Shown here: positions 14,867 to 22,301 of the stretch, piece by piece
Layout: every line of letters starts with the position of its first letter
How positions within the stretch are numbered: the first letter of the stretch is position 1
From: Oscillospiraceae bacterium
GTDB taxonomy: Bacteria > Bacillota > Clostridia > Oscillospirales > Ruminococcaceae
Direction: 5' to 3'
DNA: 30,845 nucleotides
Assembly: GCA_900768245.1 (NCBI GenBank)
Contig: CAAGCE010000135.1
Location: forward strand, 1-30,845
Position numbers and translations under genes: made by a program
The notes under the pieces: model-generated
Told to the model about the DNA's origin: nothing
The model's database searches: none
Seen by the model: the letters and a program-made list of their open reading frames with translations, nothing else

Positions 14867-16129
14867 ATGAAAGCTAAAAAAATACTGACTGCACTTCTTG
14901 CCGCAGCCTTTGTACTTACCTGCGGCTGCACAAGATCCGACACAGAAACCGCCGAAACCTCTGCCGATACTTCCGAAACATTGACAGATGAAGAAATTGC
15001 TGCACTTGACGAACATCAGACTATTCTTAACAATTCATTCGTACAGTTCGGCAACACCTATCGCATTGTAAAAAAGCTGCAGCAGATGATGGCAGGCGAA
15101 GAAACCGTTATTGCCTATATCGGCGGTTCAATAACCTACGGCGTGGGTGCAGACTCGGAGACCTGCTATGCAAAGCGTTCCTTTGACTATCTTGCGGAGA
15201 AATACGGCAATGGCGACAATTTGAAATATATCAATGCAGGAATAAGCGGAACACCCTCGATACTGGGAAATCTCCGTGTAAAAAGAGATGTTCTCGACTA
15301 TGATGCGGATATTGTTTTTATTGAATTTGCGGTAAATGACGGCGGCGAAAAGCTTTATCAGGAATCCTATGATTCAATGGTACATACCATTCTTGAACAG
15401 GAAAACGAGCCTGCCGTAATACTTCTTTTCAACCGCACAAAGGAGGGTCATTCCGCACAGGATTATATGAAGCAGATAGGCGAATATTATGAGCTGCCTA
15501 TGGTAAGCAGTGCTGACGCACTCACTGTTGAGCTTGATGCGGGAAGAATGACATGGGAGGACTATTCAAATGATTCCTCTCACCCGAATGAAGAGGGACA
15601 CAAGCTTGTTGCGGAAATGCTGGACAACTATTTTGAAACGCTGAAATACCGCTCCATGGTCGACGCCGAATACAAGCTGAAGCCAATAGGAAAATTCAAT
15701 GCACCCTACAAAAATGCCGTTCTTGCCGAGGCTGATTATGACAACTCGGACGAGCATATACAGATAACCGACGTCGGTGCTTTTGACAAGGCTGCTCAGG
15801 GTACATACGGCTTTACAAAGGGCTGGGCATACGACCCCGATTCAGAGGGCGGCGCATTTAAGGCTACCGTAACAGGCAACAGTCTTTTCCTTATCTGCAA
15901 GCGTAACAACAGTGATTCAATGGGCAAAATAGAAGTATATATTGACGGGGAGAGGGCAAAAATAATCGACACCAACGATGCTGACGGCTGGGGCGACCCT
16001 TACGCTTATCAGGTCATAAAGTGGCAGTCGGTAAAAACTATGGAAGTCGAAGTACGCATTGCGGAAGGCTCTGAGGACAAGACAGTTGAGATACTCGGCA
16101 TTGCCGCAAGTGCAAACGAAACATTCTGA
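14867..16129 (+). CDS. SGNH/GDSL hydrolase lipoprotein
   Basis: A membrane-anchored surface esterase of 420 residues. The lipoprotein signal ends at LTCGC (Cys21), followed by a Thr/Glu/Ser-rich linker. The SGNH domain (about 78-255) shows block I GGSIT with Ser88, block II GISGT (about 125-129), block III FAVND with Asn157, and block V DSSHPNEEGH with Asp236 and His239 as the acid-base pair. Residues about 270-420 form a second, beta-rich domain ending with a strand-like segment, possibly a jelly-roll that binds carbohydrate. The likely role is removal of acetyl or acyl groups from a surface or dietary glycan, by inference. It lies 21 bases before the GH3 gene. Confidence 0.85.
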   Translation: MKAKKILTALLAAAFVLTCGCTRSDTETAETSADTSETLTDEEIAALDEHQTILNNSFVQFGNTYRIVKKLQQMMAGEETVIAYIGGSITYGVGADSETCYAKRSFDYLAEKYGNGDNLKYINAGISGTPSILGNLRVKRDVLDYDADIVFIEFAVNDGGEKLYQESYDSMVHTILEQENEPAVILLFNRTKEGHSAQDYMKQIGEYYELPMVSSADALTVELDAGRMTWEDYSNDSSHPNEEGHKLVAEMLDNYFETLKYRSMVDAEYKLKPIGKFNAPYKNAVLAEADYDNSDEHIQITDVGAFDKAAQGTYGFTKGWAYDPDSEGGAFKATVTGNSLFLICKRNNSDSMGKIEVYIDGERAKIIDTNDADGWGDPYAYQVIKWQSVKTMEVEVRIAEGSEDKTVEILGIAASANETF

Positions 16130-16150
16130 CGATACGGAGATAGGTTTGAT

Positions 16151-17335
16151 TTGAAAAGGAAAATTACAGCTTTGCTTGCGGCGGCTTTAATGCTCACAGC
16201 CTGCACGGCAGCAATAGAAAAGCCAACGGACACGGCAGAGGTCACAGCAAACACCGCCGCCTCCCAAAATAAAAAAAATACAGAAACAACACCTACGGAA
16301 ACTGCAAATGCCGCAGAAACGAAGCCTGCCGAAGCTTATACGGAAGAGCCTGAGAGCAACGGTGAAATGTCCCTTGAAGAAAAGGTGGGGCAGATACTTC
16401 TTGCAAGATTTCCCGAAAGCGGTGCAGCCGAAACAATGGAAAAATACCGGCTTGGGGGTTACACGGTGTATGCCCGTGACCTTGAAAACGAAACTCCCGA
16501 AAGTTTTAAGGCAAAGCTTGACGAGGTGCAGTCTGCGGCTGAGATACCTGCGTTCATTGCGGTGGACGAGGAGGGCGGAAGGATCGTCCGTGTCAGCAAA
16601 TTTTCACAGTACCGCAGCGAGCCTTTTATGTCGCAGCTCAAGCTTGCGGAGGGCGGCGCTGATGCAATTGAAGCCGATACAAGGGAAAAGGCGCAGCTTT
16701 TATCCTCACTCGGAATAAACCTGAACCTTGCTCCCGTTGCGGACATTACGGACGACCCCGAGGACTATATTTATGACCGCACCTTTGGCAGCGATGCTGC
16801 TGCAACAGGCGGTTTTATCGCTCAGATAGTGGGCATTATGAATGATGAGCACGTTGGCAGCTGTCTTAAGCATTTCCCCGGCTACGGTCCAAATGTTGAC
16901 ACTCACACGGGTATCGCCCGTGACAGCCGCTCTGCGGAAAGCTTCCGTGAGAACGACTTTATCCCCTTTGAATACGGCATTGCGGCAGGAGTTCCGTCCA
17001 TAATGGTAAATCATAATATCGTTGAAGCCTTTGATGACAGTCTGCCTGCGTCGCTTTCGCCTGCGGTACATTCCGTTCTCCGCAATGAGCTTGGCTTTGA
17101 GGGCGTCATCATCTCCGACGATCTGGGAATGGACGCTATAACCCTTTATTCGGGGGGCGAAAGTCCCTATGTGCTTGCGGTGGCTGCCGGAAACGATATG
17201 CTATGCACATCTGACATCGAAACAGCTTACAATGATGTGCTGGCAGCTGTAAAGGACGGCAGGCTCAGCGAGGATACCCTTGACGAAAGCGTTGACCGCA
17301 TACTTAAAATGAAATCAGACTTGGGAATAGCTTAA
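16151..17335 (+). CDS. GH3 beta-N-acetylhexosaminidase lipoprotein (NagZ-like)
   Basis: A predicted surface glycosidase of 394 residues that removes terminal beta-linked N-acetylglucosamine. The lipobox LTAC gives Cys18, followed by a Thr/Ala-rich linker to about residue 70. GH3 landmarks are AVDEEGGRIVR (137-147), NLAPVADI (192-199), KHFPGYGPNVDTHTG (240-254, with the Asp250/His252 dyad typical of NagZ) and SDDLGM (322-327), where Asp323 should be the nucleophile. Only the single catalytic domain is present. The start is TTG with GGAG eleven bases before. With the SGNH esterase next door it could trim acetylated amino-sugar polymers such as peptidoglycan. Confidence 0.88.
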   Translation: MKRKITALLAAALMLTACTAAIEKPTDTAEVTANTAASQNKKNTETTPTETANAAETKPAEAYTEEPESNGEMSLEEKVGQILLARFPESGAAETMEKYRLGGYTVYARDLENETPESFKAKLDEVQSAAEIPAFIAVDEEGGRIVRVSKFSQYRSEPFMSQLKLAEGGADAIEADTREKAQLLSSLGINLNLAPVADITDDPEDYIYDRTFGSDAAATGGFIAQIVGIMNDEHVGSCLKHFPGYGPNVDTHTGIARDSRSAESFRENDFIPFEYGIAAGVPSIMVNHNIVEAFDDSLPASLSPAVHSVLRNELGFEGVIISDDLGMDAITLYSGGESPYVLAVAAGNDMLCTSDIETAYNDVLAAVKDGRLSEDTLDESVDRILKMKSDLGIA

Positions 17336-17341
17336 AAACCC

Positions 17342-17370
17342 TTGATTTAAGGCGAAAGCTATGCTATAAT
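17342..17370 (+). promoter_or_regulatory. Promoter upstream of rpiB
   Basis: TTGATT (17342-17347) and a perfect TATAAT (17365-17370) are 17 bases apart, directly after the GH3 stop. The leader then carries GAAAGGAG near 17393-17400 and the long hairpin described separately before rpiB starts at 17535. Confidence 0.72.
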
Positions 17371-17413
17371 AACTATATCTATATAGTCAGGCGAAAGGAG
17401 TTGCTGTGTTTTT

Positions 17414-17515
17414 ATACTTAACACCAATTAAAAACTATACAAAAAATAGAGCATAATCTTGCATATATGGATTATGCGATGATTTTTTGTCTATAGTTTT
17501 ATTGGTGTTTAGTAT
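17414..17515. repeat. Long hairpin/palindromic insertion before rpiB
   Basis: Almost the entire 102 bases are one inverted repeat around a CATATATG centre: ACACCAAT pairs with ATTGGTGT, AAAACTATA with TATAGTTTT, CAAAAAAT with ATTTTTTG, and GCATAATC with GATTATGC. TA flanks both ends, so a TA-targeted MITE is possible. It falls between a good promoter with its ribosome-site-like GAAAGGAG and the rpiB ATG. It has no coding capacity of note. Confidence 0.7.
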
Positions 17516-17534
17516 TGCACGGCAGATTATTGAT

Positions 17535-17978
17535 ATGAGCATTAAAATTGCTATCGGCAGCGACCATGCAGGCTATGGTCTTAAATGCGAGGTCATAAAG
17601 CACCTTAAAGAACAGAATATCGATTTTATTGAAATGGGCTGTATGGACGGTACAAGCTGCGACTACCCTGTTGTTGCCAAGGAGGTATGCGATAAGGTCG
17701 TTGACGGAACAGTTGACAGGGCTGTACTTATCTGCGGAACAGGCATAGGCATCTCAATGGCTGCCAACAAGGTAAAGGGTATCCGTGCAGCTTTATGTAC
17801 GGACGCTTATATGGCTAAATATACACGTCTTCACAATGACGCAAATGTACTCTGCTTGGGCGGAAGAGTTATCGGTCCGGGGGTTGCTGAGGAAATTGTC
17901 GACATCTTCATTAACACAGAATTTGAGGGCGGACGTCACCAGCGCAGAGTTGACCTTATTTCAGCACTTGAAAAATAA
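17535..17978 (+). CDS. rpiB: Ribose-5-phosphate isomerase B
   Basis: Interconverts ribulose 5-phosphate and ribose 5-phosphate in the non-oxidative pentose phosphate pathway; a cytoplasmic enzyme of 147 residues. The landmarks are IAIGSDHAGYGLK (4-17), the active-site strand ICGTGIGISMAANK (about 65-78) with its Cys and GTGIG loop, and LHNDANVLCLGGRVIG. The frame opens 48 bases earlier, inside the hairpin, but ATG 17535 fits the family N-terminus. The ribosome site is weak (GGCAG). It is followed 18 bases later by upp; ribose 5-phosphate feeds PRPP, the cosubstrate of upp. Confidence 0.93.
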   Translation: MSIKIAIGSDHAGYGLKCEVIKHLKEQNIDFIEMGCMDGTSCDYPVVAKEVCDKVVDGTVDRAVLICGTGIGISMAANKVKGIRAALCTDAYMAKYTRLHNDANVLCLGGRVIGPGVAEEIVDIFINTEFEGGRHQRRVDLISALEK

Positions 17979-17996
17979 TTTTTGGAGGATATTATT

Positions 17997-18626
17997 ATGC
18001 AGAATGTCAGAATCATCGACCACCCACTCGTTCAGCACAAGATCACACTTATGAGAGATATTAACACAGGCTCAAAGGAATTCAGAGAACTGGCTTCCGA
18101 AACAGCTATGCTTATGTGTTATGAGGCTACACGTGATCTTCCGCTTAAAACAGTTGAAATACAGACACCTGTTGCTGTTGCAAAGTCAAGAGTTATCTCA
18201 GGCAAAAAGGTCGCTTTCGTTCCTGTTCTCCGTGCAGGTCTTGCAATGGTAGACGGTATCGTTAAGCTTCTCCCTGCCGCAAAGATCGGTCATATCGGTA
18301 TCTTCAGAGATCCAGAAACAGCAAGCGCAGTTGAATATTACTGCAAGCTTCCTGTTGATATTTCCGAGCGTGAAGTTATCATCACAGATATTATGCTTGC
18401 AACAGGCGGCACAGCTGTAAAGACTATTGAAATACTCAAAAATGCAGGAGTAAAGAACATTAAGCTTATGTGCATCATTGCTTCTCCTGAGGGTATCGAG
18501 GCTGTAAACAATGCTCACCCTGACGTTGATATTTACTGCGGCGCTGTTGATGAAAAGCTCAACGAGCAGCACTATATCGTTCCGGGTCTTGGTGATGCGG
18601 GCGACAGAATTTTCGGCACAAAGTAA
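17997..18626 (+). CDS. upp: Uracil phosphoribosyltransferase
   Basis: Converts uracil and PRPP to UMP in pyrimidine salvage. The 209-residue length is exactly that of the usual enzyme. The visible motifs are FVPVLRAGLAMVDG (about 72-85), the PRPP-binding TDIMLATGGTAVKT (about 126-139; the family usually has DPMLATGGS) and PGLGDAGDRIFGT at the end. ATG 17997 follows TTTGGAGGA. A TTG 15 bases upstream in frame is part of that ribosome site and is rejected. Confidence 0.95.
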   Translation: MQNVRIIDHPLVQHKITLMRDINTGSKEFRELASETAMLMCYEATRDLPLKTVEIQTPVAVAKSRVISGKKVAFVPVLRAGLAMVDGIVKLLPAAKIGHIGIFRDPETASAVEYYCKLPVDISEREVIITDIMLATGGTAVKTIEILKNAGVKNIKLMCIIASPEGIEAVNNAHPDVDIYCGAVDEKLNEQHYIVPGLGDAGDRIFGTK

Positions 18627-18774
18627 TTAATCATAAAAAATAAAAATAAACTTATAGGGGAACTCTGCAAAGCTGCATTTATGCGCTTTCAGAGGTTTCC
18701 TGATTTTATGGCAGAGGTGCGGCACAGCCTTATGCCCGAACAATTATTTTTGTGTCGGATCGGAGCGTTGTCTT
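18627..18774 (+). promoter_or_regulatory. Structured leader upstream of glmS
   Basis: This 148-base gap holds no ORF. It contains one long stem-loop (18657-18667 with 18690-18700, extended inside by AAAGC/GCTTT) and a second hairpin at 18710-18736 (GGCA and AGG paired with CCT and TGCC). A CGGAG site lies ten bases before the glmS ATG. glmS is often controlled through its leader RNA, but I cannot match the conserved core of the glmS ribozyme here. The first hairpin could instead terminate the upp transcript, though it lacks a T-run. Confidence 0.4.
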
Positions 18775-20598
18775 ATGTGCGGAATAGTTGGATATGTCGG
18801 CAGAGAAGAATGTGCCGATATACTGGTAGACGCCCTGCGCAGACTTGAATACAGAGGTTACGACTCAGCAGGTATTGCAGTTTTTGAGGACGATAATATC
18901 AAAACAATAAAGGCTAAAGGTAAAATAAGCGACGGTCTTCTTGTCAAGCTCAATGCGGCAGGAAAGCTTCACGCTACCGCAGGTATCGGTCATACAAGAT
19001 GGGCAACACACGGTGAACCGTCGGACGTAAATTCACACCCTCTCGGAAACAGCCGTATCTCCATCGTTCATAACGGTATCATCGAAAATTACCGCAAAAT
19101 AAAGGACTTTCTCATTTCCGAGGGTTATACATTTGAAAGCGAAACAGATACGGAAACCGTAGCAAAGCTTCTTGACTACTATTACAAGGGTGACCCTGTT
19201 GACGCTATTATCAAGACAGTAGCTGAAATTGAAGGCTCATATGCTCTCGGTATTATTTTCAGAGATTTCAAAAACACGGTTTATGCTATACGCAAGGAAA
19301 GCCCTCTTATTGTGGGTAAGGGCAAAAACGAATCCTACATTGCGTCGGACGTTACAGCTATCCTTGACCGTACAAGAGATTATTATCTTCTTGAGCCTGA
19401 GGAAATAGCTGTTCTTTCCAAGGAGGGCATCTCATTCGTTGATATTCATAAGAACCCTATCGAAAAGGAGCTTATGACCGCCGACTGGGACATTGACGCT
19501 GCCGAAAAGGGCGGCTACAAGCACTTTATGCTCAAAGAGATACACGAGCAGCCCGAAGCTGTAAAGAAAACCATTGCACCGAGAATTTACGAGGGTATGC
19601 CTACTCTTGAAGAATGCGGAATGACCGAGGAGCAGCTGAGAAAATACAAGAACATTTTCGTAGTTGCCTGTGGAACAGCTATGCACGCAGGTCTTGTGGG
19701 CAAGTATGTTATCGAAAAAATAGGCAGGATACCCGTAACGGTGGACGTTGCCTCAGAGTTCAGATACAGAGATCCCATAGTTTCAGCCGATGACCTTGTT
19801 ATACTGGTTTCACAGTCGGGCGAAACTGCCGATACTCTTGAAGCACTCCGCCTTTCAAAGCGACTTGGTGCGGATACACTCGCTATCGTAAATGCAAAGG
19901 GCTCTTCCATTGCAAGAGAAGCTGATATGGTGCTTTACACTCACGCAGGTCCTGAAATTTCCGTTGCATCAACAAAGGCTTATATGGTGCAGCTTGCAGT
20001 ATTTTATCTTATTGCATTTGAGCTTTCCTATGCAAGAGGAGCTATTTCCGAAGAGAAATGCAGAAAATACATCAAGCTGCTTGAAAACGTGCCGAATGAA
20101 ATAAAGGCTATGCTTGAAAATCCGGAAAAGTCGCAGTATGTTGCTTCAAAGCTCATTGCATCGGAAAATCTTCTTTACATAGGCAGAGGTCTTGACTATG
20201 CTTTGTCAATGGAAGGCTCTCTGAAGCTGAAGGAGATCTCCTACATTCATTCCGAATCCTATGCCGCAGGTGAGCTTAAACACGGCACTATCTCACTTGT
20301 TACCGATGGTATGCCTGTTATCGCAGTTGCAACACAGGACGAAATTTACGACAAGACCGTAAGCAACGTTAAGGAAGTCAAGGCAAGAGGAGCATATACA
20401 ATAATGATAACAAAGGAAAATCATATCCCTGCAAGCGATGTTTCCGACTTTACCATTACTGTTCCCGATACTGACGGACTTCTTATGCCTATGATAGCAA
20501 TTATCCCTCTCCAGCTTATCGCATACTATACAGCCGACCTTAAAGGCAATGATGTTGATAAGCCGAGAAATCTCGCAAAATCCGTTACGGTAGAATAA
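18775..20598 (+). CDS. glmS: Glutamine:fructose-6-phosphate aminotransferase (isomerising)
   Basis: Makes glucosamine 6-phosphate from fructose 6-phosphate and glutamine, the first committed step to UDP-GlcNAc and the cell wall. The 607-residue protein begins MCGIVGYVG, where Cys2 becomes the N-terminal nucleophile of the glutaminase domain (to about 240, with RWATHG and HNGIIENY). Two SIS sugar-isomerase domains follow (about 285-425 with SQSGETADTLEAL, and 455-600), and the C-terminus PRNLAKSVTVE is typical. It is the first gene of a glmS - glycosyltransferase - pyrophosphatase set with gaps of only 10 and 5 bases. Confidence 0.97.
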   Translation: MCGIVGYVGREECADILVDALRRLEYRGYDSAGIAVFEDDNIKTIKAKGKISDGLLVKLNAAGKLHATAGIGHTRWATHGEPSDVNSHPLGNSRISIVHNGIIENYRKIKDFLISEGYTFESETDTETVAKLLDYYYKGDPVDAIIKTVAEIEGSYALGIIFRDFKNTVYAIRKESPLIVGKGKNESYIASDVTAILDRTRDYYLLEPEEIAVLSKEGISFVDIHKNPIEKELMTADWDIDAAEKGGYKHFMLKEIHEQPEAVKKTIAPRIYEGMPTLEECGMTEEQLRKYKNIFVVACGTAMHAGLVGKYVIEKIGRIPVTVDVASEFRYRDPIVSADDLVILVSQSGETADTLEALRLSKRLGADTLAIVNAKGSSIAREADMVLYTHAGPEISVASTKAYMVQLAVFYLIAFELSYARGAISEEKCRKYIKLLENVPNEIKAMLENPEKSQYVASKLIASENLLYIGRGLDYALSMEGSLKLKEISYIHSESYAAGELKHGTISLVTDGMPVIAVATQDEIYDKTVSNVKEVKARGAYTIMITKENHIPASDVSDFTITVPDTDGLLMPMIAIIPLQLIAYYTADLKGNDVDKPRNLAKSVTVE

Positions 20599-20608
20599 GG
20601 ATATTAAA

Positions 20609-21574
20609 ATGAGTACACAGCTTATTTCCGTTGTTGTTCCCTGCTATAATGAGGAAGAGGTCCTCCCGCTTTTTTATGATGAGATTGTAAAGGTCTCAGA
20701 GGGTATGCAGGAAAAATACGGCGGTCTTGAATTTGAATTTCTTTTTATCAATGACGGCTCAAAGGACGGCACATTGAAGCTTCTCCGTGAATATTCCGAG
20801 CGTGACAAAAGAGTGCGCTATGTTTCCTTCTCACGAAATTTCGGCAAGGAGGCAGGTCTTTTTGCAGGACTTGAAAACGCAAAGGGCGACTATATCGTGA
20901 CCCTTGACGCCGACCTCCAGCACCCGCCGAAGCTTATTCCGCAGATGTATGAATATGTCCGCTCAGGCGAATATGACTGCGCCGCAACACGCCGCATTTC
21001 ACGAAAGGGCGAGCCGAAAATGCTCTCCTTTTTCTCCCGTATGTTCTATAAGGTGATAAATAAAATATCACAGACGGAAATAGTGGACGGTGCTCAGGAC
21101 TTCCGCTTTATGACAAGGCAGATGGTGAACGCTATCCTTGATATGCCCGAATACAACCGTTTTTCAAAGGGCATTTTCAGCTGGGTAGGCTTCAATACAA
21201 AATATATCGAAGTGGAAAATACGGAACGTGCCGCAGGAAAAACAACGTGGTCATTTTGGAAGCTGTTCAGATATTCGCTTGAAGGGATAATGGCATTTTC
21301 CGTTGCACCGCTGGCATTGCCGATATACATTGCAGTTCTGCTTTTTATCGCAGCGGCAGCAATGCTCGTTGTGATGATAGTTCAGGCTGTAAAGGCAGCT
21401 GTGTCACCGCTTATCGTGCTTTTATGCGTACTGTTTTTCGTGTTCGGATTACAGTTTGTATGCATAGGAATATCGGCACAGTACCTTTCAAAAACGTATC
21501 TTGAAGTAAAGGCACGTCCGAAATACCTTGCAAGAGAAACAGAAGAAATATATAAAAAACGCAAAGGGGAGTAA
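20609..21574 (+). CDS. Membrane-anchored family 2 glycosyltransferase (DPM1/GtrB-like)
   Basis: A polyprenyl-phosphate-type GT-A glycosyltransferase of 321 residues. It has VVVPCYNEEEVLP (8-20), FINDGSKDGT (about 46-55), SFSRNFGKEAGLFAGLENAKGDYIV, the metal/sugar DADLQHPP (about 98-105) and RAAGKTTWSFWKLF (about 208-221), then two C-terminal membrane helices (about 230-255 and 265-290). This layout is shared by GtrB and DPM1-like enzymes that charge undecaprenyl phosphate with a hexose. The donor and final glycan are not predictable. It follows glmS by 10 bases. Confidence 0.88.
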   Translation: MSTQLISVVVPCYNEEEVLPLFYDEIVKVSEGMQEKYGGLEFEFLFINDGSKDGTLKLLREYSERDKRVRYVSFSRNFGKEAGLFAGLENAKGDYIVTLDADLQHPPKLIPQMYEYVRSGEYDCAATRRISRKGEPKMLSFFSRMFYKVINKISQTEIVDGAQDFRFMTRQMVNAILDMPEYNRFSKGIFSWVGFNTKYIEVENTERAAGKTTWSFWKLFRYSLEGIMAFSVAPLALPIYIAVLLFIAAAAMLVVMIVQAVKAAVSPLIVLLCVLFFVFGLQFVCIGISAQYLSKTYLEVKARPKYLARETEEIYKKRKGE

Positions 21575-21579
21575 AAATT

Positions 21580-22125
21580 ATGAACATCTGGCATGATATA
21601 TCTCCAAACCGCATTACAAAGGACAATTTCTTTGCCGTTATCGAAATTGAAAAGGGCAGCAAGATGAAGTATGAGCTTGATAAGAAAACAGGCTTTCTTA
21701 TGCTTGACCGAGTGCTTTATACTTCAACTCACTACCCTGCAAATTACGGCTTTATCCCGAGGACATATGCCGACGACGGCGACCCACTTGACGTTCTGAT
21801 ACTCTGTTCGGAGTCGATCGAACCGCTTGCATTGGTAAAATGCTATCCGATCGGTGTAATTTCGATGCTTGACAACGGTGCAAACGATGATAAAATAATC
21901 GCTATCCCGTTCAATGACCCGACCTACAATTCCTATAAGGACGTTTCGGAGCTGCCGAAGCATATATTTGAGGAAATGTCCCACTTCTTCACAGTCTATA
22001 AGTCCCTTGAGGGCAAGGAAACCATAATTGACGAAGTGCGTGGACGGGAAAAGGCTATCGAGATAGTCGATCATTGCATTGACCGATACATTGACACTTT
22101 CTGCAAAGGAAAAGTGAACGAATAA
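21580..22125 (+). CDS. ppa: Inorganic pyrophosphatase, soluble family I
   Basis: Hydrolyses pyrophosphate to phosphate and so pulls nucleotide-sugar and nucleic-acid synthesis forward. The 181-residue length fits bacterial family I enzymes. The visible motifs are IEIEKGSKMKYE (about 23-34), HYPANYGFIPRTYADDGDPLDVL (about 51-73) with the metal-binding DGDPLD, and later Asp/Lys residues near DEVRGREKA. GGGGAG lies eight bases before ATG. It begins five bases after the glycosyltransferase stop. Confidence 0.94.
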   Translation: MNIWHDISPNRITKDNFFAVIEIEKGSKMKYELDKKTGFLMLDRVLYTSTHYPANYGFIPRTYADDGDPLDVLILCSESIEPLALVKCYPIGVISMLDNGANDDKIIAIPFNDPTYNSYKDVSELPKHIFEEMSHFFTVYKSLEGKETIIDEVRGREKAIEIVDHCIDRYIDTFCKGKVNE

Positions 22126-22162
22126 AAATTATCGATTAGATCAGACCGATGATCCATACAAA

Positions 22163-22211
22163 CAAAAAAATCCCGCAAACCTTGGAAAAACCTTGGTTTG
22201 CGGGATTTGCT
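22163..22211 (-). terminator. Terminator downstream of the tRNA-Pro site, also after ppa
   Basis: Perfect 13-base arms (22169-22181 with 22195-22207, AATCCCGCAAACC and its complement). On the minus strand a T7 run follows the stem, as for a tRNA terminator. The same structure can stop ppa transcription from the other side. Confidence 0.8.
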
Positions 22212-22214
22212 ATC

Positions 22215-22264
22215 TGGTCGAGGTGACGGGACTCGAACCCACGGCCTCTGCGTCCCGAACGCAA
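22215..22264 (-). other. Left attachment site: 3' part of tRNA-Pro(CGG)
   Basis: On the minus strand this holds the encoded CCA, the acceptor 3' strand CACCTCG, the T-arm with GTTCGAGTC, the variable loop and the anticodon loop TTCGGGA (anticodon CGG). Sequence beyond 22264 no longer fits a tRNA: no D-arm and no 5' acceptor strand (CGAGGTG) is found. This is the typical mark of an integrated element that used the tRNA 3' half as its core site. The intact gene should lie at the far end of the element, right of the window. Confidence 0.82.
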
Positions 22265-22301
22265 AGTAAAAATGCCGTTTTTTTAGATATGCACACAAAT
22301 T

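Noticed and set aside
18627..18774. glmS ribozyme
   Set aside because: I looked for the conserved ribozyme core before glmS and could not find it; only two ordinary hairpins are visible.
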